NCBI RefSeq assembly: GCF_002087235.1
Contig: NZ_MUIO01000075.1
Location: forward strand, 17,844 to 81,843
Direction: 5' to 3'
Length of the DNA: 64,000 bases
Source: Pseudomonas floridensis
GTDB lineage: Bacteria; Pseudomonadota; Gammaproteobacteria; Pseudomonadales; Pseudomonadaceae
Both the position numbers and the translations under genes were made by a program. The notes under the pieces are model-generated. The model saw nothing but the letters and a program-made list of their open reading frames with translations. It did no database searches and was not told where the DNA came from. Position 1 is the stretch's first letter. Each line of letters opens with the position of its first letter. Shown one piece after another: positions 28,305 through 37,200 of the stretch.

Positions 28305-29330
28305 ATGCCAGATCAAGATATACGCCTGCAATCCCTGAAAGTTTGGCTCGATGAGCAGTTGCCAGCGCTGTTCGCGGCGCAGAATTGGGGCGCCGTACCC
28401 CCGGCCACGTTGACTGCGGCCAGTAGTGACGCCAGTTTTCGCCGTTATTTCCGTTGGGAGGGCGAGGGTCGCACTTTTATTGTCATGGACGCGCCGCCGC
28501 CTCAGGAAAACTGCAAACCGTTTGTGGATATCGCTCATTTATTGGAAAAGTCGGGCATCAATGTTCCGAAAATTTACGCCGAAGACCTCGCTCAAGGCTT
28601 TTTGCTGCTCAACGATTTGGGTCGGCAGACTTATCTGGACGTGATCGATGCCGATAACGCTGATGAATTGTTCGCCGATGCCATCGATGCGTTGCTGGCC
28701 TATCAGCAGTTGCCAATGGAGGCGCCGTTGCCTTCTTACGATGTGGCCCTGTTGCGCCGTGAGCTGGAACTGTTTCCCGAGTGGTACGTGAAACGTCATC
28801 TGGGTGTCGACATGGATCAAGCGCAACTGGCCGATTGGCAGCAGGCCAGTGAGCTGCTGATCGAGAGTGCGCTGATACAGCCCAAAGTGCTGGTACACCG
28901 TGACTACATGCCGCGAAACCTGATGATCAGCGAACCCAATCCAGGCGTGCTGGATTTTCAGGACGCGGTCTACGGGCCGGTCACCTATGACATCACCTGC
29001 CTGTTCAAGGATGCTTTTCTGAGCTGGCCTCAGGAGCGTGTCACTGGCTGGCTGAAAGCCTATTGGGACAAGGCGCGGGTGCTGGGCATTCCGGTGCACG
29101 ACGACTTCGCCTCGTTCGAGCGGGCCAGCGACCTGATGGGCGTGCAGCGTCACTTGAAGGTCATCGGGATTTTCGCGCGCATCTGTCATCGCGATGGCAA
29201 GCCGCGTTATCTGGGCGACGTTCCGCGTTTTTTCGCCTATATAGAAGCCGTTCTTTCGCGGCGTCCGGAACTGGCACAGTTGGGCCAGTTGCTGACCAGC
29301 CTGCAGCAGCCTGCCGAAACAGCGGTCTGA
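28305..29330 (+). CDS. amgK: N-acetylmuramate/N-acetylglucosamine kinase AmgK
   Basis: The 341-residue aminoglycoside-phosphotransferase-type sugar kinase phosphorylates MurNAc and GlcNAc at the anomeric carbon in the Pseudomonas cell-wall recycling route that bypasses de novo MurA-targeted synthesis. It has the kinase catalytic HRDYMPRNLMI motif near residue 200 and the metal-binding VLDFQDAVYGP near 216. It is followed 54 bases later by murU, the next step. Divergent from lptD. Confidence 0.93.
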   Translation: MPDQDIRLQSLKVWLDEQLPALFAAQNWGAVPPATLTAASSDASFRRYFRWEGEGRTFIVMDAPPPQENCKPFVDIAHLLEKSGINVPKIYAEDLAQGFLLLNDLGRQTYLDVIDADNADELFADAIDALLAYQQLPMEAPLPSYDVALLRRELELFPEWYVKRHLGVDMDQAQLADWQQASELLIESALIQPKVLVHRDYMPRNLMISEPNPGVLDFQDAVYGPVTYDITCLFKDAFLSWPQERVTGWLKAYWDKARVLGIPVHDDFASFERASDLMGVQRHLKVIGIFARICHRDGKPRYLGDVPRFFAYIEAVLSRRPELAQLGQLLTSLQQPAETAV

Positions 29331-29384
29331 AGGCAGCGCGCCGATCATTTTTGAAAAGGTACCGATTGTGTTGAAGAGGACTGC

Positions 29385-30059
29385 ATGAAAGCGATGATTC
29401 TCGCCGCAGGAAAAGGCGAGCGGATGCGCCCGTTGACCCTGCACACGCCAAAACCCTTGGTGCGTGCGGGCGGCGTTCCATTGATCGAATACCACCTCAA
29501 CGCTTTGCGCGAGGACGGGTTTCACGACTTGGTCATCAACCATGCGTGGCTGGGTCAGCAGATTGAGGATTACCTGGGTAACGGAGAGCGGTTTGGCCTC
29601 GATATCCGTTATTCCCCCGAAGGCGAACCGCTGGAAACCGGGGGTGGCATCTTTCGCGCCCTGCCGTTGTTGGGCGAGGAACCGTTTGTGGTGGTCAATG
29701 GCGACATCTGGACCGACTACGATTTCGCCGCGCTGCGTACACCGCTGTCCGGGCTCGCGCATCTGGTGCTGATCGACAACCCGGCGCATCACCCGACGGG
29801 CGATTTTTCGCTGGTCGACGGACAGGTGCGCGATGACGAGTCTGCCGGACAGCGCCTGACGTACAGTGGCATCGCGATTCTGCATCCGCGGTTGTTCGCC
29901 GGTTGTGAAGCGGGTGCGTTCAAGCTTGCCCCCTTGCTGCGCAGTGCCATGCAGCAGGGGCTGGTCACCGGTGAGCATTTCAGCGGGCGCTGGGTGGATG
30001 TCGGCACCCATGAACGGCTGGCTGAAGTCGAGCAGTTGCTGGCGGGACGCGCTGAATGA
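29385..30059 (+). CDS. murU: N-acetylmuramate-1-phosphate uridylyltransferase MurU
   Basis: The 224-residue nucleotidyltransferase converts MurNAc-1-phosphate and UTP to UDP-MurNAc. The N-terminal signature MILAAGKGERMRPLTLHTPK binds the nucleotide; VVVNGDIWTDYD near 105 carries the metal-binding Asp. Pairing with amgK supports MurU rather than a generic sugar nucleotidyltransferase. The stop overlaps the djlA start (ATGA). Confidence 0.93.
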   Translation: MKAMILAAGKGERMRPLTLHTPKPLVRAGGVPLIEYHLNALREDGFHDLVINHAWLGQQIEDYLGNGERFGLDIRYSPEGEPLETGGGIFRALPLLGEEPFVVVNGDIWTDYDFAALRTPLSGLAHLVLIDNPAHHPTGDFSLVDGQVRDDESAGQRLTYSGIAILHPRLFAGCEAGAFKLAPLLRSAMQQGLVTGEHFSGRWVDVGTHERLAEVEQLLAGRAE

Positions 30060-30823
30060 TCTGGCCGGGTACGCTGGCTGGCGCCGGGATCGGTTACGCA
30101 ATTGCCGATATCCCCGGCGCGATGCTGGGCGCCTTGCTGGGGCAGGCACTGGATCGCCGTCTGAAGCTGTACAGCTGGGCGCATTTGCGTGAGCGTCTGG
30201 GTGGGCGTCCGGCCATCCATGACGACGAATTGCTGTTCGTGCTGCTCGGGCGTCTGGCCAAATGCGATGGCCGGGTGGTTTCCAGCCACATTCATCAGGC
30301 GCGTGCCGAAATGCAGCGTCTGAACATGAGTCAGGCAGATCAGCTTCGGGCGATCAATGCTTTCAAGCGGGGCAAGGACGGCAGCGATGGGCTGCGCAGC
30401 TATCTGCGCCGCCTGCGTGGCGAGTCCGACAGTGCCGAAGGGCTGCTGCGCGCCTGCTGGCGAATGGCCTGGGCCGACGGCAAGGCATCGCGTGCCGAGC
30501 GTGAGTTGATTGGTGTCTGGGGAATGTGGCTAGGCTGGTCCGAGCCGCAGATCGAAGCCCTGGCCACCGACCATGATCCGATGAAGCGCCCGCCGATCAG
30601 CAGCGGCGATGCGTACAAAGGCGCGATGCTCCTGCTGGGTGTGCAGGCCGATACGGATCCGTTGACCATCAAGCGTGCATACCGACGCCTGCTCAGCCGC
30701 CATCATCCGGACAAGGTGGCGGGTTCGGGTGCCAGTTCGTTGCAGGTGCGGGTGGCGACCGAGAAAACCAGCGAGCTGCATAACGCCTATCGATTGATCA
30801 AAGCGCGACGCGGCTTCAAGTGA
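30056..30823 (+). CDS. djlA: DnaJ-like co-chaperone DjlA (TerB + J domain)
   Basis: The 255-residue protein has a glycine-rich N-terminal hydrophobic segment (about 4-30), a TerB-like helical domain (about 55-165, LLFVLLGRLAKCDGRV and RMAWADGKASRAER), and a C-terminal J domain (about 190-255) with the HHPDK tripeptide region that stimulates DnaK ATPase. The membrane segment and order match DjlA, a membrane-anchored co-chaperone. It is translationally coupled to murU, although a functional link to wall recycling is not known. Confidence 0.9.
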   Translation: MIWPGTLAGAGIGYAIADIPGAMLGALLGQALDRRLKLYSWAHLRERLGGRPAIHDDELLFVLLGRLAKCDGRVVSSHIHQARAEMQRLNMSQADQLRAINAFKRGKDGSDGLRSYLRRLRGESDSAEGLLRACWRMAWADGKASRAERELIGVWGMWLGWSEPQIEALATDHDPMKRPPISSGDAYKGAMLLLGVQADTDPLTIKRAYRRLLSRHHPDKVAGSGASSLQVRVATEKTSELHNAYRLIKARRGFK

Positions 30824-30847
30824 TACGTCGGTGAGGCGCGTTGCCGA

Positions 30848-31810
30848 CTATTGCGCCTCGACCCAGCCACGAACGCGCCGGAATATCTGTTCTTGTTCGG
30901 TCTCTTCATTGCCCACAATGTTGATCAGCCCGACCTGAGTAAAGCCTGGTCCCTTGGCCCGCTTGCTGGCTTGCAGGCGGGCGGTCGCAGCTTGTTGGCC
31001 CTGGTTCTTGTAGATGAAATCGGCGGTCTTGACCTTCAGCGTCGGCACCATGTCCAGCAGCGTCGGCGGACGATTGGCCGGTTCGCGTGCGGCCACCATC
31101 ACCAGTTTCTGCACCAGCGGCGAAGGCCGTTCGCTCATGAAGCGCGTCGCCCAGTAGGCACCACTGCTGTGGCCGAGCAAGACGATGCTGTGCGCCTTGT
31201 TCTGCTGCGCAAAGGCAATCGCGCTTTCAATGCGCGCAAAGACCTGCTCGGCCTGAGCCTTGTTGCGCTCTTCGTCGGCCGCGGCTCTGGCCGTGTCGGC
31301 GCTCGCCTGCGCCTCAGCATCTGCGGCAGCGTCCTTGGCAGGCGCATCCTTTGGTGCGTCCTTGGGTTTTTCGGCACTGGCATCGGCTGCGACATCCGCC
31401 TCGCGCGGCATCAATGCGTCGTCCTGAGCATCCGGCAAGGTAATGCTCAGGCTGGACCAGCCCACATTGGGGAATTTGCGGCGCAACGGTCCGACCACGT
31501 CGGGCCAGTCCGGCGATTCGCCCGCGCCGGGCAAAATGATGACGGTGCCTTGCGGCTCGTCGCTGTTGGCCGGTTTCCAGAGCGCCAGAAAGGTGTCCTC
31601 CCCGGCTTGCAGCTGTTGAATATCCTGCGCGGGCAGTTGACGTTCAAGGGCAATTGCATCTTCCTGCGCCCGGCTGGGCAAGGGTGCACGCTCGACAGGT
31701 GCTTCGGCGGCGGCATCCTTGGCGGGCTCGGCCGCTGTCGCAAACGGCGCACAAGGTACGATCAATGACAGAAACAATGCAGGAAACATTGCGCGAATGG
31801 TGTGGGACAT
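30848..31810 (-). CDS. DUF3530 family secreted alpha/beta-hydrolase-like protein
   Basis: A 320-residue protein; the start at 31810 (MSHTIRAMF) follows a tgga site and gives a normal signal peptide (cut near TAA-EPAK). It has an alpha/beta hydrolase pattern: GTVIILPGAGESPDWPD near 95 and a nucleophile elbow LLGHSSGAYWATRF near 218. A long Ala/Lys/Asp-rich low-complexity insert (about 140-195) separates the two. DUF3530 function is unknown; the GHSSG elbow suggests an esterase or hydrolase in the periplasm. It converges with djlA. Confidence 0.85.
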   Translation of the reverse strand: MSHTIRAMFPALFLSLIVPCAPFATAAEPAKDAAAEAPVERAPLPSRAQEDAIALERQLPAQDIQQLQAGEDTFLALWKPANSDEPQGTVIILPGAGESPDWPDVVGPLRRKFPNVGWSSLSITLPDAQDDALMPREADVAADASAEKPKDAPKDAPAKDAAADAEAQASADTARAAADEERNKAQAEQVFARIESAIAFAQQNKAHSIVLLGHSSGAYWATRFMSERPSPLVQKLVMVAAREPANRPPTLLDMVPTLKVKTADFIYKNQGQQAATARLQASKRAKGPGFTQVGLINIVGNEETEQEQIFRRVRGWVEAQ

Positions 31811-31921
31811 CGGATATTCCAAGCCAGAAACTATACCGGCAGCCTAATGGGTTGATCGGCTTTTGTCAGGCCTGAGCCTGAGCGGTCTGCGACCGTCACA
31901 TAACCATATGAGAACGACACG

Positions 31922-33946
31922 TTGCTAACTCGTCTTCGGCGCATCGGTTTTATCGGCTGCCTGGCTGTGCTCTTGATGGCGCAAGTGGCGAATGCACAGC
32001 TTGATGAGCCCGATGTGTCGTCGCGTGCGCAATTGAGTCAGACCCAGCGCGACTGGCTGAATCGGCACGGCCCGCTGCGCGTCGGGTTGGTGATGCGTGC
32101 GCCTTATGCGCAATTCGATCAACGCCTTCAGCAACTGTCCGGGGCCAATGTCGATTTCATGAATGCGCTGGCTGCAACGTTGCCGGTCGAGCTGGTGTGG
32201 CGCAATTTTTCTGACCAGGCAGCGCTGGAGAAAGCGCTGGCCGATGGCGAAGTGGATGTCGCGCCAGGCCTCACGCAGACGCCTGCCGGACTGAAGGTCT
32301 GGCTGTTTTCCGATCCGTACCTGCGTGTTTCACAGTTGCTGATCGGCGAGCGCGACGGCAGCACTGCCGTGGATCTGGACAAGCTCGACAACCGTTCGCG
32401 CGTTGCGGTACGCATGCCGAGCACGACGGCTGACTATCTGCACGGCAATTATCCACACCTCAATCTGCAGGGTGTGCCGCTTGAGCGTCAGGCGCTGCAA
32501 TTGCTGCTCAGCCAGCAGGCGCGCTACGCAGTGGTCGATGAGGCTCAGCTCAGTCGGCTGCTGCGCGAGCCCGAGTTCTCCGGATTGGCGGTAGTGGGCG
32601 ACATCGGCCTGCCGTTGCTGCTGCGAGTCGCTTCACGGCGAGATGTGCCGGAACTGGCGACCATCATCGGCGAGGCGCTGCGCGCCGTTCCGGCCAAGGA
32701 CCTTGATCAGTTGCATACCCGCTGGATGCCGCTGACGCCTTCGCATTTCGGCGAGTCGCCGGGACTGTGGAAAAACCTCTGCATTCTGTTGCTGGTGATG
32801 TTGCTGGCCTGTTTCGCCATCGTGGTCTGGCAGCGTCGCCAGCAGCAGGCGCTCGAGCAGGAGTTGCTCGCCGCCCGCGAGGACATCGCTCGCCGGGTGC
32901 AGGGCGAGGAGGCGTTGCGGCTGGCGCAGTTTTCCATTGATCAGAGCACCGTCGGCATCCTCTGGGTCAACTGGGACAGCCGCGTGCGTTACGCCAATCG
33001 TGCCGCCGAGAGCATCCTCGGCTATGGCACGGGCCAGGTGATCGAGCGGCCTTTGATCGATTTCGACCCCGGTCTGCACATGGATCGCTGGCTCAACCTG
33101 TGGAAAAACGCACGCTCCGCTGAAGACAGTCCGCAGCTCTTTGAAACCAACTGCGTGCGCGCCGACGGCAGCGTATTGCCGGTGGATGTCTCGTTGAGCT
33201 TCCTGCGTTTTCGTGAGGCAGAGTACCTGGTGGTGTTTCTCAGCGATGTCAGCGAGCGTCGTCGCGCCCATGATCAGTTGCGTGAGTTGTCGGCGCATCT
33301 GGAGAGCGTGCGTGAAGAAGAGAAGGCCCGAATTGCACGCGAGGTTCATGACGAGCTTGGGCAGATGCTGACCGTGCTCAAGCTGGAAACCTCGATGTGC
33401 GAACTGGCCTACGCTGAACTTGACCCTGGCTTGAGTGAGCGGCTGGTCAGCATGAAGAAACTAATCGCGCAGCTGTTCCAGTTGGTCCGCGACGTGGCCA
33501 CAGCGCTGCGGCCGCCGATTCTCGACGCGGGTATCGCTTCGGCCATTGAGTGGCAGGCCCGTCGTTTCGAGGCGCGCACGCAGATCCCTTGTCTGGTGCA
33601 GGTTCCGGACAATTTGCCGGTCCTCAGCGATGCGCGGGCGACCGGCATGTTCAGGATTCTTCAGGAGGCGCTGACCAATGTGATGCGCCACGCGCAGGCG
33701 CACACGGTCGAGATCAGCCTGACCCTGGAGCGGGGCGTGATGTGCATGACCATTGCCGATGACGGGCAGGGCTTTGTCAGCGGTGACATCGAACCCGGCA
33801 GAACGGTGTCGTTTGGTGTGGTCGGGATGCGCGAGCGTGTTCTGATGCTGGGCGGTCGATTGGAGCTGGACAGCGAGCCGGGTGAGGGCACAACCTTGCG
33901 CGCCTATATTCCGTTGGACCCCGCTGGACAGGAGCGAGAAAAGTGA
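31922..33946 (+). CDS. agtS: Sensor histidine kinase AgtS-like (SBP3-TM-PAS-HisKA_3)
   Basis: The 674-residue kinase has a signal segment (about 7-25), a periplasmic solute-binding domain of family 3 (about 45-270), one membrane segment (about 285-305), a PAS domain (about 335-445), and a NarL-type HisKA_3/HATPase module with phosphorylatable His476 (IAREVHDELGQ) and N/G boxes (RILQEALTNVMRHAQ, GVVGMRERV). The TTG start is the first in-frame start that keeps the signal segment. By position it corresponds to P. aeruginosa AgtS, which senses 4-aminobutyrate and 5-aminovalerate. Its stop overlaps the regulator start. Confidence 0.87.
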   Translation: MLTRLRRIGFIGCLAVLLMAQVANAQLDEPDVSSRAQLSQTQRDWLNRHGPLRVGLVMRAPYAQFDQRLQQLSGANVDFMNALAATLPVELVWRNFSDQAALEKALADGEVDVAPGLTQTPAGLKVWLFSDPYLRVSQLLIGERDGSTAVDLDKLDNRSRVAVRMPSTTADYLHGNYPHLNLQGVPLERQALQLLLSQQARYAVVDEAQLSRLLREPEFSGLAVVGDIGLPLLLRVASRRDVPELATIIGEALRAVPAKDLDQLHTRWMPLTPSHFGESPGLWKNLCILLLVMLLACFAIVVWQRRQQQALEQELLAAREDIARRVQGEEALRLAQFSIDQSTVGILWVNWDSRVRYANRAAESILGYGTGQVIERPLIDFDPGLHMDRWLNLWKNARSAEDSPQLFETNCVRADGSVLPVDVSLSFLRFREAEYLVVFLSDVSERRRAHDQLRELSAHLESVREEEKARIAREVHDELGQMLTVLKLETSMCELAYAELDPGLSERLVSMKKLIAQLFQLVRDVATALRPPILDAGIASAIEWQARRFEARTQIPCLVQVPDNLPVLSDARATGMFRILQEALTNVMRHAQAHTVEISLTLERGVMCMTIADDGQGFVSGDIEPGRTVSFGVVGMRERVLMLGGRLELDSEPGEGTTLRAYIPLDPAGQEREK

Positions 33947-34572
33947 TTCGTGTACTGGTAGCTGAAGACCACACTATCGTGCGCGAGGGGATCAAGCAAT
34001 TGATCGGCCTGGCCAGAGACCTGCAAGTGGTGGGCGAGGCGAGTAACGGCGAACAGTTGCTCGACACCCTGCGCCATGTGACCTGCGAAGTGGTGCTGCT
34101 GGATATTTCCATGCCCGGCGTCAACGGTCTGGAAGCCATTCCGCGGATTCGTGCGCTGGACAATCCGCCAGCCATTCTGGTGCTGTCGATGCACGACGAG
34201 GCGCAGATGGCCGCGCGTGCGCTGAAGATCGGCGCCGCCGGGTACGCCACCAAGGACAGTGACCCGGCTCTGTTGCTGACAGCGATCCGCCGGGTCGCGG
34301 CGGGCGGGCGTTATATCGATCCGGAACTGGCCGACCGGATGGTGTTCGAGGTTGGCCTCACCGACAATCGCCCTTTGCATTCACTGCTGTCGGAACGCGA
34401 GTTTTCCGTTTTCGAGCGTTTGGCCCAAGGGGCGAACGTCAACGATATCGCCCAGCAACTGGCGCTGAGCAGCAAGACCATCAGCACTCACAAGGCTCGT
34501 CTGATGCAGAAGATGAAACTCAACTCGCTGGCCGACCTCGTCAAATACGCGATGGAGCACAAGCTGCTCTGA
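33943..34572 (+). CDS. agtR: NarL/LuxR-type response regulator AgtR-like
   Basis: The 209-residue protein has a receiver domain (1-120) with acidic pocket ED at 8-9, phospho-acceptor Asp54 (VVLLDISMPG) and K104-type Lys in YATKDSDP, and a C-terminal LuxR helix-turn-helix (about 145-205, LAQGANVNDIAQQLALSSKTIST). The GTG start overlaps the AgtS stop (GTGA). It probably activates the transporter operon that begins 300 bases downstream. Confidence 0.88.
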   Translation: MIRVLVAEDHTIVREGIKQLIGLARDLQVVGEASNGEQLLDTLRHVTCEVVLLDISMPGVNGLEAIPRIRALDNPPAILVLSMHDEAQMAARALKIGAAGYATKDSDPALLLTAIRRVAAGGRYIDPELADRMVFEVGLTDNRPLHSLLSEREFSVFERLAQGANVNDIAQQLALSSKTISTHKARLMQKMKLNSLADLVKYAMEHKLL

Positions 34573-34879
34573 GTCTGAAAACGACATGCATCAGATTCTG
34601 AACACCAGCTCGTGGTAGCGGACGTGTCCGCGACAAATGGGCAGGCGACGCAGATGCGCAGGGTTGGCGATCCATCGCGGACAAGCGGAGCGTCGCCCGG
34701 TCCGCCCCCACCCGATGCCGTGTTATTTCGAAAACATGTCCATTCCCGCCATCGTTGTAGGGCAATCCCTACCCCAGGCCTTCCAGCCCGCCTAGGCTAA
34801 TCTCTCATCACCCCCGATTTTCGGGGCCTCGAGGCTGTTCTAGTCTTGATGCCACGCAGACAAAACAAAGGTGTGGGTA
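34573..34879. other. Gap with degenerate REP sequences before agtA
   Basis: About 307 bases. Between 34612 and 34695 a degenerate pair of REP-like halves (GGTAGCGGACGTGTCCGCGA and ATCGCGGACAAGCGGAGCG) is seen. A CCCCGATTTTCGGGG hairpin lies at about 34813-34827. The agtA promoter and AgtR site should be here but could not be assigned. Confidence 0.5.
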
Positions 34880-36004
34880 ATGAGCGACGTCGATACAAGC
34901 GCTGGAGCAAGTGATGTTCTGGTCAGCTTTCGTGGTGTGCAGAAGAGCTACGACGGCGAAGCACTGATCGTCAAAGATCTCAACCTGGACATTCGCAAAG
35001 GCGAGTTCCTGACCCTGCTCGGGCCGTCCGGCTCCGGCAAAACCACCAGCCTGATGATGCTCGCCGGTTTCGAGACCCCGACCGCGGGCGAGATCCTGCT
35101 CGGCGGCCGTGCCATCAACAACGTGCCGCCGCACAAGCGCGACATCGGCATGGTGTTCCAGAATTACGCGCTGTTCCCGCACATGACCGTGTCCGAGAAT
35201 CTGGCTTTCCCGCTGTCGGTACGTGGCATGAGCAAGACCGACATCGGAGAAAAAGTGAAGCGTGCGCTGGGCATGGTCCAGCTGGATACGTTCGCGCATC
35301 GTTACCCGGCGCAGTTGTCGGGCGGGCAGCAGCAGCGCGTGGCGCTGGCTCGCGCCCTGGTGTTCGAACCGCAACTGGTATTGATGGACGAACCGCTCGG
35401 CGCACTCGATAAACAGCTGCGTGAACACATGCAGATGGAAATCAAGCACCTGCATCAGCGTCTCGGTGTGACCGTGGTCTACGTGACCCACGATCAGGGC
35501 GAGGCCTTGACCATGTCCGATCGTGTCGCAGTGTTTCATCAGGGCGAAATCCAGCAGATCGCGCCGCCTCGCAGCCTTTATGAAGAGCCGAAAAACACCT
35601 TCGTGGCCAATTTCATTGGCGAGAACAACCGTCTCAACGGGCGTCTGGTCAGTCATGACGGCGATCGTTGCGTGGTCGAGCTGGAGCGTGGCGAAAAGGT
35701 GCATGCGTTGGCAGTCAACGTCGGTCAGCCGGGCGCTCCGGTCACCCTGTCGATTCGTCCTGAGCGCATCAACCTCAACGGCCGCAGCGAGAACTGCGCG
35801 AACCGGTTTTCCGGTCGTGTGGCCGAGTTCATCTACCTGGGCGATCACGTACGTGTGCGTCTGGAAGTGGCGGGCAAGACGGACTTCTTCGTCAAGCAGC
35901 CCATCGCCGAGCTGGATCCGGCGCTGAGCGTTGGTGACGTCGTGCCCATCGGATGGCAAGTCGAGCATGTCCGCGCGCTCGATCCCTTGCAGCAAGAGCA
36001 TTGA
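34880..36004 (+). CDS. agtA: ABC transporter ATP-binding protein AgtA-like
   Basis: A 374-residue PotA-type ATPase; the ATG at 34880 is used instead of a GTG nine bases upstream. It has Walker A GPSGSGKTT near residue 47, signature LSGGQQQRVALARAL near 146, Walker B LVLMDEPLGALD near 166, H-loop VTHDQGEAL near 201, and a TOBE regulatory domain (about 285-365). It powers uptake by the permeases encoded downstream. P. aeruginosa AgtABCD imports 4-aminobutyrate and 5-aminovalerate; the sequence alone also fits putrescine/spermidine transport. Confidence 0.87.
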   Translation: MSDVDTSAGASDVLVSFRGVQKSYDGEALIVKDLNLDIRKGEFLTLLGPSGSGKTTSLMMLAGFETPTAGEILLGGRAINNVPPHKRDIGMVFQNYALFPHMTVSENLAFPLSVRGMSKTDIGEKVKRALGMVQLDTFAHRYPAQLSGGQQQRVALARALVFEPQLVLMDEPLGALDKQLREHMQMEIKHLHQRLGVTVVYVTHDQGEALTMSDRVAVFHQGEIQQIAPPRSLYEEPKNTFVANFIGENNRLNGRLVSHDGDRCVVELERGEKVHALAVNVGQPGAPVTLSIRPERINLNGRSENCANRFSGRVAEFIYLGDHVRVRLEVAGKTDFFVKQPIAELDPALSVGDVVPIGWQVEHVRALDPLQQEH

Positions 36005-36087
36005 TCCATCGATAAAAGCAACAACAGAGGCGAATCGATCGCCCACCTCCAATCGCTTACCAACACTGCTCGTGGAGAAAAGAATAA

Positions 36088-37122
36088 ATGCTGAAACCAT
36101 TGAAGTTCACCGCCATCACCTTGGGCATGATGTGCGCAGCGCAAGCCATGGCAGCCACTGACCTGACTGTCATTTCCTTCGGCGGTGCCAACAAGGCCGC
36201 GCAGGAAAAAGCCTTCTACGCGCCGTGGGAAAAGGCCGGCAACGGCAAGATCATCGCCGGTGAGTACAACGGTGAAATGGCCAAGGTCAAGACCATGGTC
36301 GACACCAAGAGCGTGTCCTGGGACCTGGTGGAGGTCGAGTCGCCCGAGCTGGCGCGCGGCTGTGACGAAGACATGTTCGAAGAACTTGATCCGGCCATAT
36401 TGGGCAAGTCTGCGGACTACGTGCCGGGTGCGATTACCACATGCGGCGCCGGTTTCTTCGTCTGGTCCACGGTGCTGGCCTACAACGCCGACAAGGTTGC
36501 CAGTGCGCCGAGCGGTTGGGCCGATTTCTGGGACACCAAGAAATTCCCGGGCAAGCGCGGTCTGCGCAAGGGCGCCAAGTACACGCTGGAATTCGCTCTG
36601 ATGGCCGACGGTGTAGCGCCAAAAGACGTCTATAAAGTGCTGGCCAGCAAAGACGGTCAGGACCGTGCGTTCAAGAAGCTCGATGAGCTCAAGCCTAACA
36701 TTCAATGGTGGGAAGCAGGCGCGCAGCCGCCTCAGTACCTTGCGTCCGGCGACGTGGTGATGAGCTCGGCCTACAACGGCCGCATCGCTGCCGTACAGAA
36801 AGAGAGCAACCTGAAAGTGGTGTGGACCGGCGGCGTCTACGACTTCGACGCCTGGGCCATTCCAAAAGGGTCCAAAAACGCAGAAGCGGCGAAGAAGTTC
36901 ATCGCCTACAGCTTGAGCCCTGAGCAGCAGAAGACTTACTCGCAGAACATCGCCTACGGTCCGGCCAACACTCAGGCCGTCGCGTTGCTGGATAAGGAAA
37001 CCCTGCAGAACATGCCGACCACCCCTGAAAACATCAAGGATCAGGTGCAGATGAATGTTGCGTTCTGGACCGATAACGGCGAATCCCTGGAGCAGCGCTT
37101 CACTGCCTGGGCTGCCAGGTAA
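36088..37122 (+). CDS. agtB: ABC transporter periplasmic substrate-binding protein AgtB-like
   Basis: The 344-residue protein has a signal peptide (about 1-22, cut after AQAMA) and a PotD-type family 1/8 solute-binding fold (TDLTVISFGGANKAAQ start; WDLVEVESPELARGC near 71; YNGRIAAVQK near 228). It binds the substrate in the periplasm and presents it to the permeases. It lies 83 bases after agtA and is separated from agtC by a stable hairpin, which would favour higher amounts of this component. Confidence 0.87.
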   Translation: MLKPLKFTAITLGMMCAAQAMAATDLTVISFGGANKAAQEKAFYAPWEKAGNGKIIAGEYNGEMAKVKTMVDTKSVSWDLVEVESPELARGCDEDMFEELDPAILGKSADYVPGAITTCGAGFFVWSTVLAYNADKVASAPSGWADFWDTKKFPGKRGLRKGAKYTLEFALMADGVAPKDVYKVLASKDGQDRAFKKLDELKPNIQWWEAGAQPPQYLASGDVVMSSAYNGRIAAVQKESNLKVVWTGGVYDFDAWAIPKGSKNAEAAKKFIAYSLSPEQQKTYSQNIAYGPANTQAVALLDKETLQNMPTTPENIKDQVQMNVAFWTDNGESLEQRFTAWAAR

Positions 37123-37145
37123 CCGTGTCACGTTGAGTTAGATCC

Positions 37146-37172
37146 GGGTGCTTCCTGTGTCAGGGAGCACCC
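37146..37172 (+). promoter_or_regulatory. Intercistronic hairpin between agtB and agtC
   Basis: GGGTGCTTCC (37146-37155) pairs with GGGAGCACCC (37163-37172) through a 10-base-pair stem with one wobble pair and a 7-base loop. No T run follows, so it is more likely an mRNA-stabilising element or weak attenuator than a full terminator. Confidence 0.5.
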
Positions 37173-37200
37173 TCTTCGTTGAAAGATTCCGGAGTTCGCT

